Shown: piece after piece, positions 1 to 6,353 of the stretch
Position numbering within the stretch: the first letter of the stretch is position 1
Layout: every line of letters starts with the position of its first letter
Source of the DNA: Deltaproteobacteria bacterium
GTDB taxonomy: Bacteria > Myxococcota > XYA12-FULL-58-9 > JAUUZB01
Assembly: GCA_030590185.1 (NCBI GenBank)
Contig: JAUUZB010000053.1
Location: 1 to 10,441 of the forward strand
Reading direction: 5' to 3'
Length of the DNA stretch: 10,441 bases
Notes under the pieces: generated by a model
Databases searched by the model: none
The model's input: the letters and a program-made list of their open reading frames with translations, nothing else
What the model was told of the DNA's origin: nothing
Position numbers and translations under genes: made by a program

Positions 1-735
1 CAACACCCGCGCCTGGTTAGCTGCGGAGGTTGACTTGAGGGCTTCGAGCTTCTGCTTGGCGCCCCGCTTGGCCGCGTCCATCTTCTTGTGGGTGTCCCGC
101 TGTTTTTGGCCGGCCGCGGCCTTGGCATCCGCGTCGCCGCCGCCGGCGATCATCTTCAGCGGCCCCGCGATCGCACTGCACAGCTTGCCGACACCGTAGA
201 GGATGCCGCCGAAGACGTAGAGCAGGCCGGTGGCCAGGCCGGTGAAGATGGCGCCGAGCTTGCCCCAGAAACCCTTCTTCCACAGGTCCTTGGTCACCTC
301 GAGGCACTTCTTGGCCGCGTCGAGGGATGCTTCCCCGATCTTGACGCCGATATTGCCGGCGGTGGTGAGGATTTCAGCGGCCTCCCCGATCTGCTTGCGG
401 TAGGTGGAGAGGGCCTTGATGTCCTCCATGACCTGGTTGGCCTTGTCGACCACTGGGTTGCCACCGCTGGCGGGGGTGCCCGTTGGCGGCGTTGCCCCGG
501 CCGACGCACTGCCCCGGGTCCGCACGCCCGTGGGAGTTCCGCTCGCGGGTAGGGTTACGCCTGGGGTCGCGCCACCGCTGATCGCGCGACGCGCATCAAC
601 GGGGCTGGACACAACGCGGCCACTGCCAACGGTCGCGGTTCGAGCCGACGTCGTGGTGGTGGGCTCAGGGGCGGTCCGGTTGCTAGTGCTGACCAAGGGA
701 CTCGTCCGGGCGGTGGGCGCAGTTGTGCTAAGCAT
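1..735 (-). CDS. Unrecognised protein with disordered N-terminus and hydrophobic core; 3' end cut by window edge
   Basis: The reading frame starts at ATG 735-733 and stays open for 245 codons to the window edge, so it is 3'-truncated. A good ribosome binding site (GGAG) lies about 8 nt upstream of the ATG. Residues 1-95 are Ser/Thr/Pro/Gly-rich, low in hydrophobics, and probably disordered, with no signal peptide. Residues 96-155 look helical and amphipathic (Lys/Glu/Ala-rich). Residues about 157-198 form a Gly-rich hydrophobic stretch long enough for one or two membrane passes. Residues 199-240 are Lys/Ala-rich and hydrophilic. I do not recognise the family. A disordered Ser/Thr-rich start, helices and a central hydrophobic patch also occur in type III secretion translocators and effectors, but no specific motif supports that. 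It is transcribed divergently from the lipoprotein gene. The frame is well supported by its codon pattern and ribosome binding site. Confidence 0.75.
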   Translation of the reverse strand, partial: MLSTTAPTARTSPLVSTSNRTAPEPTTTTSARTATVGSGRVVSSPVDARRAISGGATPGVTLPASGTPTGVRTRGSASAGATPPTGTPASGGNPVVDKANQVMEDIKALSTYRKQIGEAAEILTTAGNIGVKIGEASLDAAKKCLEVTKDLWKKGFWGKLGAIFTGLATGLLYVFGGILYGVGKLCSAIAGPLKMIAGGGDADAKAAAGQKQRDTHKKMDAAKRGAKQKLEALKSTSAANQARVL

Positions 736-780
736 TTTATTCTTCTCCAGTTTCGGCAAGTGAATTTTGACAACGCGGTC

Positions 781-794
781 GGTGCGAACGCACC
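781..794. promoter_or_regulatory. Perfect 6+2+6 palindrome in divergent intergenic region
   Basis: GGTGCG-AA-CGCACC is a perfect inverted repeat lying between the divergent starts at 735 (-) and 932 (+), 45 nt upstream of the minus-strand ATG. It has no following T-tract, so it does not look like a terminator. Its position suits an operator or a leader hairpin, but no protein can be assigned to it. A palindrome this size could arise by chance in GC-rich DNA. Confidence 0.3.
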
Positions 795-877
795 CTTTGC
801 ATTTGTCGCTTCACTGGTACTTATCGGTTTGTGGGCGACGGGGTTGCGCCTTTTTTTGCGCCGACCGAGCTCTCTTG

Positions 878-892
878 CGGGGCTGCGCCCCG
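878..892 (+). promoter_or_regulatory. Hairpin in the lipoprotein gene leader
   Basis: CGGGGC-TGC-GCCCCG is a perfect 6-bp stem with a 3-nt loop, ending 26 nt before the ribosome binding site of the lipoprotein gene at 932. About 20 nt upstream (851-857) there is a run of seven T residues flanked by direct GCGCC copies. The leader could therefore form structure in the transcript. No riboswitch class is recognised and no clear sigma-70 promoter was found in 736-931. Confidence 0.25.
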
Positions 893-931
893 TCGAGTAG
901 GCAGTGCTGTGCTCTTTCGGAGAGGTTCATC

Positions 932-2449
932 ATGCGTTGGCTGCCGCTCGCTGCCCTTGCCCTGCTGATCGCCTGCAACAACAGCACCTCGGCCAACGAG
1001 GTGGCAAAGATCGGCTGGAGCTTCAACTACCGGGACTGGACCAAGGACTATTGTCAATGTACCGGGTTCGACCAGTCCACCTGCGACGACACGGCGGACT
1101 GCACCTGGAACACCCTCGACGCGGCCTGCGAGGACGCTGGCGCGGGTGATTGCACCGTGGATGACATCCGCGACTGCACCAACGACCCACAGGACATACC
1201 CGGCGCGCCGGACTATCCGCCGGTGACCCTGGTGCACGTATTGCTCGAGGACCCGGACGGGGTAGTGCCAGATTGGGACAAGGAGTTTGACTGCGAGCTC
1301 GGGCACAATAGCGGCACGGTCACGGTCCAGGGCATCGGCCATCAATCCTACGAGCTCACCATCGAGGCCTTTGATGCCGATGGCACCCTACTCTACGACA
1401 GCGCCGCGCCCTTCGAGGTCGACTATGGGTCGGTGGTGGAGGAGAGCTATGAGCTGCGCACCCCGGTGGGCGATCTGAGCTTTGACGTCGATTATCCCCA
1501 CAGCGGCGACGCCTGCGCCGACACCACTAACCACAGCGATTGCCCGCCGCGCGAGTATTGCCTCGGGGGCACGCCCTTCTGTCAGATCCCGGTCGGCCTG
1601 TGCCCGCGCAACGAAGAGGTCCAAACCCTGCGCTACACCCTCACCGAGGAGGGCCAGACCGAGGTCACCCTGGAGGGCACCTGGTCCCCGGCCTGCGACC
1701 TGCCGATCTTTGGCAACGTCAACGCCCAGACCCTCGACATCCTGAGCATCCCCTCCGACCCGACGCCGGGCGCCACCGGGGGCTTTCTGCCGGTCCCCTA
1801 TCGCCTCAAAGTCGAGGGCCTCGACGCCGCCGGCGACGTGCTCTACTGCGGCACCTCGGAGCGCTCGGTGAGCCCCGGCTCCAACACGCGACACGACAGC
1901 CAGCCGTTGACCGCCGGCAATTGCGCGAGCTGGTCCTGCGACGCGGCGTTGTACGACGCCGGCGCCGGCAGCGACTGCGATTGCGACTGCGACCTCTACG
2001 ACCCGGACTGCGACGGGTCGAACATGGCGGTGGTGGGATGCGTGGAGTTCTCGGTGTGCGAGGGCATGGTCGGTGGGGCGGCGAGCTGTGCCTGCATGGA
2101 CTACTTCGTGGACGCCATTGGCGACTGCGTGTGGGCCGGGGATCCGAGCGGTTTCTCCGCCTCCCTGGTCTCAGACCTCGCGGCCGAAGACAAACGCGAC
2201 CTCTGCACTTGGATGGTCAACTACGCCGGGGGCTGGGGCTACGAGCACGACTGCGGCGCTGGCGTGACGGTGGGCACCGGCGGGGTCTCCGAGTGCATGA
2301 GCAATCTCGCAACGGCCTGCGCGGTGAGCGACATCGAGCTCTGCTACGACGCGATCAAGGCCGAGGACCCGGCGAACCCGGTGGCGGATCTGTGTCTGCT
2401 ATCCACCCATGGGAGTTGCGACGCCTATCGGGCGACTTGCATCGACTAG
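932..2449 (+). CDS. Large cysteine-rich outer-surface lipoprotein, family not recognised
   Basis: 505 residues. The ATG at 932 is chosen over an in-frame opening at 767 because a GGAGAGG ribosome binding site precedes it by about 6 nt and because it produces a textbook lipoprotein signal: a short Arg-containing start, a Leu/Ala core, then a lipobox ending LIAC with the lipidated Cys at residue 15. The mature protein would be anchored by its N-terminus in the outer or inner membrane. It is acidic and unusually rich in Cys, with an early cluster (CQC, then several Cys within 30 residues), a middle beta-rich region with Ig-like alternation, and an Asp/Cys run (CDCDCD) near residue 350. The last 130 residues again carry regularly spaced Cys, consistent with disulfide-rich modules. 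Such lipoproteins are common in Myxococcota, but I cannot assign a domain family or a function. Confidence 0.88.
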   Translation: MRWLPLAALALLIACNNSTSANEVAKIGWSFNYRDWTKDYCQCTGFDQSTCDDTADCTWNTLDAACEDAGAGDCTVDDIRDCTNDPQDIPGAPDYPPVTLVHVLLEDPDGVVPDWDKEFDCELGHNSGTVTVQGIGHQSYELTIEAFDADGTLLYDSAAPFEVDYGSVVEESYELRTPVGDLSFDVDYPHSGDACADTTNHSDCPPREYCLGGTPFCQIPVGLCPRNEEVQTLRYTLTEEGQTEVTLEGTWSPACDLPIFGNVNAQTLDILSIPSDPTPGATGGFLPVPYRLKVEGLDAAGDVLYCGTSERSVSPGSNTRHDSQPLTAGNCASWSCDAALYDAGAGSDCDCDCDLYDPDCDGSNMAVVGCVEFSVCEGMVGGAASCACMDYFVDAIGDCVWAGDPSGFSASLVSDLAAEDKRDLCTWMVNYAGGWGYEHDCGAGVTVGTGGVSECMSNLATACAVSDIELCYDAIKAEDPANPVADLCLLSTHGSCDAYRATCID

Positions 2450-2492
2450 GAGGTCGACTGGGACGCAGTGGACGGCAACGTTCCACGTCATC

Positions 2493-2710
2493 TCCGTTCA
2501 TCGAAGGGGGCCTTTCGACTCGCGTGCTCCGCACGCGGCTCAGGGCGAACGGGTATTGGGGCCCTTCGACTCGCTTCGCTCGCTCAGGATGAACGGGGAT
2601 GGGGGCCCTTCGACTCGCTTCGCTCGCTCAGGATGAACGGGGATGGGGGTACGTCTCATATCCGTTCGTCCTGAGCCGTGGCCGGCGAAAGCCGGTCGCG
2701 TGTCGAAGGA
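2493..2710. repeat. Cluster of REP-like palindromic repeats (BIME-like)
   Basis: Several copies of one element share the ends CCTTCGAC...GCTCAGG.NGAACGG. A collapsed remnant lies at 2493-2508 (CCGTTCATC joined to TCGAAGG). Direct copies lie at 2511-2552, 2562-2596 and 2606-2640, and one inverted copy at 2661-2710. The middle of each element differs and often forms its own hairpin: CGCGTGC-TCC-GCACGCG in the first copy and CCGGC-GAAA-GCCGG in the inverted one. Copies 2 and 3 are in tandem with a 44-nt period and identical cores. Elements with these ends are widespread in environmental and sphingomonad-type genomes as extragenic palindromes; mobilisation by REP-associated tyrosine transposases (RAYT) is known for REPs in general and is only inferred here. 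The cluster sits between convergent genes, the usual REP location. Confidence 0.85.
2562..2649 (+). repeat. 44-nt tandem duplication of a REP unit
   Basis: The segment starting at 2562 (CCCTTCGACTCGCTTCGC...) recurs at 2606 with the same core and the same trailing GGGGATGGGGG. This is a direct tandem duplication with a 44-nt period. A third partial trailing copy ends near 2649. The identical cores suggest recent duplication. With only two units and no spacers, this is not a CRISPR array. Confidence 0.8.
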
Positions 2711-3681
2711 CCCACCTCGAGCACCAGCTTCCCAAACACCTCACCGGCGTCGAGCCGACGATGTGCCTCCGGGACCTCGGCCAACGGCAAGGTGCGGTCG
2801 ATCACCGGCCGCAGGCGCCCCGCCGCGAGGGCATCGCCAAAGTGCTCCGAGAACCCGCGCACGATCTCGGCCTTGTCGGCGGGCCGCCGGCTGCGCAGGG
2901 TGGATCCCCACACCCGCAGGCGCTTGAGCAACAACGCCGCCAGGTTGAGCTCAGCGCTCACCCCGCCCATCAGGCCGATGATCACCAGGGCGCCCCCGGG
3001 CTTCAAGGCGGTGAGATTCCGTTCGAGGTAACGACCGCCGACGCAATCCAGGATCACGTCGGCCCCCCCGAGCTCCTCGCGCACGATGCGGGAGAAATCC
3101 CGCTCGCGGTAGTTGATGGCGAGGTCGGCGCCGAGCTCCAAACAACGGGCGCAGCGCTCCGCGGACCCGGCGGTCACGGCGATGCGCAGCCCCGCCTCCC
3201 GCGCCAAGCCGATCGCCGCGGTGCCCACCCCACCGCTGCCGCCGTGAACGAGCACAGCGCCATCCGCCTCGGGCTGGCCGAGGGTGAAGATGTTCAGGAA
3301 GGCGGTGAGATGCGTCTCCATAAAGCCCGCCGCCTCGGCCTGCGAAAAACACTCGGGCCACGCCAACACCGTGCCGGCATCGACCGCCACCTCCTCGGCG
3401 TAGCCGCCGCCGGGCAGGAGCGCCATGACCCGTTGGCCCGGCCGCCAGGCGTCGACCCCATCTCCGACCTCAATGATTTCGCCGGCGCACTCGAGCCCGA
3501 GGATCTCCGTGGCGCCCGGTGGGGGCGGATAGAGCCCCCGGCGCTGCAGGAGATCGGCGCGGTTGACCGACGTCCCCTGGACTCGAACCCTCACCTGCCC
3601 CGGCCCGAGCTCGGGCGACGGAACCTCGGCGAGGCGCATGACCTCCTCATCACCCGGCGAATCACAAACGATGGCACGCAC
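2656..3681 (-). CDS. NAD(P)H:quinone oxidoreductase, PIG3/zeta-crystallin-like MDR family
   Basis: 341 residues, zinc-independent medium-chain dehydrogenase/reductase. Family members reduce quinones or other electrophilic carbonyl compounds with NADPH in the cytoplasm. The GroES-like N-domain carries NRAD at residues 40-43 and a GLECAGE segment at 62-68. The Rossmann nucleotide-binding loop is HGGSGGVG at 146-153, and DCVGG follows at 212-216. The zinc ligands of true alcohol dehydrogenases are missing, as expected for this branch. The start is GTG 3681-3679, with AGGAG about 7 nt upstream lying inside the end of the preceding gene. The gap to that gene is only 3 nt, so it is probably translationally coupled. 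The last 18 residues (from Gly324) are encoded by an inverted REP element; relatives normally end near the preceding LVLEV. Confidence 0.92.
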   Translation of the reverse strand: MRAIVCDSPGDEEVMRLAEVPSPELGPGQVRVRVQGTSVNRADLLQRRGLYPPPPGATEILGLECAGEIIEVGDGVDAWRPGQRVMALLPGGGYAEEVAVDAGTVLAWPECFSQAEAAGFMETHLTAFLNIFTLGQPEADGAVLVHGGSGGVGTAAIGLAREAGLRIAVTAGSAERCARCLELGADLAINYRERDFSRIVREELGGADVILDCVGGRYLERNLTALKPGGALVIIGLMGGVSAELNLAALLLKRLRVWGSTLRSRRPADKAEIVRGFSEHFGDALAAGRLRPVIDRTLPLAEVPEAHRRLDAGEVFGKLVLEVGPSTRDRLSPATAQDERI

Positions 3682-3684
3682 GTC

Positions 3685-5370
3685 TCACTCCTGGGCTAAT
3701 TGGTAGAGGCTGGCGATCGGCACGCCATCAACATCGACTACCACCACCGGCCGGCGGTGACCGGCGAGTGACCAAACCTGATACTCGTTCTCCTGATACT
3801 CACGCTGGTGGTTGATCACCACCCAATCGGCGCGGCGCAGATCCAACACCCAGCGCAAGTCCGAACGTAACAGACCGTCTCTCTTGTAGGCCTGAAAATC
3901 GTCCTGATTCATCCGGTCGGTGAAGACCTTGGCCCCGCGGCCGGCCTCGGCGTTGAGCGTCTCGAGCAGCCCACGGCCATCCCCCCCCCAGAAAGTCCGC
4001 GGCATGCCGAGGGCGGCTCCGCCTTGATGCCCGCCCGCCAGCTCGTTGAAGTAGGTGTGGCCGAGGGGGTGGGTGCGGGCCGTCTCAACGGCAGGCATGA
4101 CCAACACCGCCACCACCAGAGCGCCGGCGGCCACGAGCCCAACGCGGTTGAGTCGCGCCCGGAGGTAACCCGCGGCGCCCCAGATCACCCAGGCGGCTAC
4201 CAGGCACAGGAAGGGCATCATCGTCATCCAATGCTTGGTACCACCAAAGATCGGAACCGTGGGCAGCGCGATGAGCACCGGCGGAAGTAAGAGATTGGTC
4301 AGCAGCAACCAGCGCGGCCAGGGGTCCTCGATCTCGACCCCGCGCCAGCTGTGCCACATCCCCTTCACCAATCGTGTCGCGATCACCAACGTCCCGAGGC
4401 AACCCGGGATCAGGATCGGTAACGGGATGGTGAGAGCTGACATGACGAACGGGAAGTGCAGGGGAAAAGGCGGCGCCGTGTACAGGGTGCCGAAGTAGTC
4501 CACCGGGTAATGCTCGTGGTGGAGGTGGAAACGCAGGTACTCGGTGACCCGGACGATCGGATCGTGCCAGCCGTAGGGGTAGAAAACGTAAAACACCAAC
4601 GGCCCGATCAACAGCATGGCGATGAAGCTCACCGGCAGCGCGGGCAGCTCGAGCTCGGCGCGCCGGGTGATGCGAAACTGCGCGGCGCGCGCCCCGGCCC
4701 AGGCCAACCCCAGGGTGGGCAGCAGGAACAGGGCGTTGTGCTTGGAGGCCACCGCCACCCCCCAGGCGAGGCCGGCACCGATGATCCAGGCCCGGCTCTC
4801 CAGGGAACGCCAGAAGGCATAGGCGACCACCACCGTCAGGCCCATGATTGGACCGTCGAAGCAGGCCAGGTGGGCGTGATAAAAAACGTGGGGCGAGACG
4901 AGCAACAGCGCCACACCGAGCAGCGCCACCGGCCGCGAGAAAAGCCGCACCCCGAGTAGGTAGGTGAAGCCGTTGCCCACGGCCACCAACGCGATCGAGG
5001 CGAGCCGATAGCCGGTGGCGCGCGAGGTCCAGCCAAGCCAATCGTGGAACAGCTTGTGGGTCCAACCCATGGCAATCTTGATCAGGCCCGGATGCTCGGT
5101 GTTGTAGCCAAAGGCCTTGCGCAGGGCGGCGTCGCTAAAGCTCAGCCCCAGCTGGCCGGCCCACAGGTTGCGCCACAGATCCTCGAACCAACGGTGGTAG
5201 TCGGAGGCGGCGCGAAAGTAATAGCCCTCGTCACGCACGAAACCCTGGTCCGCGGTGACCGCGAGCAGGACGACGCTGGCCAACGCGACGGCCAACGCCA
5301 CCCACGGGTCGGGGTTGGCGACGATCCAACCTGCCGCGGCGCGGGCTCTGGCTCGCCACCCAACGGTCAC
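3685..5370 (-). CDS. GT39/PMT-like integral membrane glycosyltransferase (GT-C fold)
   Basis: 561 residues from GTG 5370, which overlaps the upstream stop as GTGA and has GGAG about 8 nt upstream. A TTG at 5403 would give 11 more residues but has no better support. The family transfers sugars from polyprenyl- or dolichyl-phosphate donors to proteins or lipids on the outer face of the inner membrane. Features seen are a first membrane segment near residues 22-39, then the catalytic-type acidic pair in RDEGYY (about residues 46-51), then NTEHPG near 90-95, and a HLACFDGPIM segment typical of the PMT_2 branch. Many hydrophobic segments follow. A soluble C-terminal domain of about 130 residues, probably periplasmic, ends the protein. 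The donor and acceptor cannot be read from the sequence. It is the middle gene of the 2656-6266 operon. Confidence 0.9.
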   Translation of the reverse strand: MTVGWRARARAAAGWIVANPDPWVALAVALASVVLLAVTADQGFVRDEGYYFRAASDYHRWFEDLWRNLWAGQLGLSFSDAALRKAFGYNTEHPGLIKIAMGWTHKLFHDWLGWTSRATGYRLASIALVAVGNGFTYLLGVRLFSRPVALLGVALLLVSPHVFYHAHLACFDGPIMGLTVVVAYAFWRSLESRAWIIGAGLAWGVAVASKHNALFLLPTLGLAWAGARAAQFRITRRAELELPALPVSFIAMLLIGPLVFYVFYPYGWHDPIVRVTEYLRFHLHHEHYPVDYFGTLYTAPPFPLHFPFVMSALTIPLPILIPGCLGTLVIATRLVKGMWHSWRGVEIEDPWPRWLLLTNLLLPPVLIALPTVPIFGGTKHWMTMMPFLCLVAAWVIWGAAGYLRARLNRVGLVAAGALVVAVLVMPAVETARTHPLGHTYFNELAGGHQGGAALGMPRTFWGGDGRGLLETLNAEAGRGAKVFTDRMNQDDFQAYKRDGLLRSDLRWVLDLRRADWVVINHQREYQENEYQVWSLAGHRRPVVVVDVDGVPIASLYQLAQE

Positions 5371-6266
5371 GGCATGGGCTCCATGACGCGCAGGGCGAAG
5401 CAAAAATGGGCAACGCCGTTGTTCTCGCTGCGCACGCTGATCCGCAGGGGGCCGTGGTCCGGGGGCAGCGCGGCGCGATAGCGCTGCCAGCCGGTGGATA
5501 CCGGATGAGCAACGTCGAGTAGAGTCTCGGCCCCGGCTTCGATGCGGAGCTCGACCGGCGCCTGGGCCGCCCGGGCCGCGTGGTCGGTGAAGCCGTAGCC
5601 CCCGAGCACAAAGGCGCCCGGGGTGTGGACGACTAGCTCCGGCGGGAGCTCCACCGTGAGCTCACCGCCGCGGTGCAACGGGTGCAACCAGACGCAGGTG
5701 CGCGGCTCGTTACCGATGTCGCGGATCTCGCGCCCCACGTAGCTCCAGTCGGGGTTGCGGGGACAGGACCAGCGGTCGCGGCGGAAACGATCGCAGGGCT
5801 CGGCCTCACCCCCGGGATAGCGGGCGGTGACCCGGACCCGATCGATCTCCCGGTGCAGATCGAACAGCACTCGCACCGGAGCCCGCAACACAAAGGTCGT
5901 CAGTCGCAGGTCGGGCCAGGCGTCAACCGCCTCGCCGGTGGCGATCTCGGTGAGCAGATCATGGCTGCGCCCGCTCGCGCCGATGGTGTCGAGCTCGAGC
6001 AACAGGGCACGTCGAAACCCGACGAGGTCGTCCCGGTGGAGCGCCTTGGGCTCGAGCAGCGGTAGATCCCCGAGCCGGAGCCGCGGGCCGACCTGCGGCC
6101 AGGGCTCTACGATGATCAGATCACCGTCGTGAAAGCGCTCGCGCACCACGACCGCGGCCGCGTCCAAGGAGGCCTCGGGCACAATGCTGGTGATCCGCCA
6201 GGCAGAGAGCAGGAGGCTGGCGGCGATGGAGAGACCCACCGCAATGAGCGAGAGCCGGCGTTTCAT
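5367..6266 (-). CDS. Membrane-anchored or exported protein of unknown function, coupled to the glycosyltransferase
   Basis: 299 residues from ATG 6266. No strong ribosome binding site is visible, only CTCC close to the ATG. The N-terminus MKRR followed by a hydrophobic stretch (residues 5-23) is a signal anchor or uncleaved signal peptide, so the rest should face the periplasm. Residues 30-150 contain a segment GDLIIVEPW (48-56), which resembles the soluble periplasmic portions of GT39-type enzymes. Cysteines at 158, 168, 191 and 289 could form disulfides. The last 80 residues are beta-rich and resemble a jelly-roll or carbohydrate-binding-type sandwich, though no specific family is recognised. 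The stop overlaps the GT39 start by 4 nt, which strongly suggests co-translation and a shared role, for example as an accessory or donor/acceptor-binding subunit. That role is inference. Confidence 0.85.
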   Translation of the reverse strand: MKRRLSLIAVGLSIAASLLLSAWRITSIVPEASLDAAAVVVRERFHDGDLIIVEPWPQVGPRLRLGDLPLLEPKALHRDDLVGFRRALLLELDTIGASGRSHDLLTEIATGEAVDAWPDLRLTTFVLRAPVRVLFDLHREIDRVRVTARYPGGEAEPCDRFRRDRWSCPRNPDWSYVGREIRDIGNEPRTCVWLHPLHRGGELTVELPPELVVHTPGAFVLGGYGFTDHAARAAQAPVELRIEAGAETLLDVAHPVSTGWQRYRAALPPDHGPLRISVRSENNGVAHFCFALRVMEPMP

Positions 6267-6296
6267 CGGAGTCGAGTCTGCGAGGATATACGCTGA

Positions 6297-6353
6297 AAAC
6301 CCGTAGCCGCCTAGTTTCGTCCTGCGTTCATCGCCACAGAAACCCGTAGCCGC
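6297..6353. repeat. Pair of 14-nt direct repeats after the beta-barrel gene
   Basis: AAACCCGTAGCCGC occurs at 6297-6310 and again at 6340-6353, with starts 43 nt apart. Similarity extends a few bases further (CTAG versus TTAG). The right copy abuts the stop codon of the gene ending at 6354. Most of the 87-nt gap between that gene and the operon starting at 6266 is taken up by this pair. It could be a duplication scar or a paired protein-binding site ahead of the operon. Confidence 0.6.

Noticed and set aside
767..772. TTGACA, a perfect sigma-70 -35 box, in the divergent region
   Set aside because: No acceptable -10 hexamer lies 16-18 nt downstream (790-795 is GCACCC); treated as chance.
767..931. 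In-frame N-terminal extension of the lipoprotein gene
   Set aside because: It lacks a ribosome binding site, is Cys/Arg-rich without sense, and would bury the lipobox; ATG 932 has both a ribosome binding site and a proper lipoprotein signal.
1540..2592. 350-codon plus-strand ORF in another frame of the lipoprotein gene
   Set aside because: Its Arg/Gly/Leu-rich translation is typical of a shifted frame in GC-rich DNA.
2562..2640. Possible CRISPR array because of repeated 44-nt units
   Set aside because: There are only two tandem units with no unique spacers, and the ends match REP elements; no cas genes.
5371..5403. TTG start giving 11 more residues to the glycosyltransferase
   Set aside because: GTG 5370 overlaps the upstream stop by 4 nt and has GGAG at good distance; the extension overlaps the upstream gene by 37 nt.
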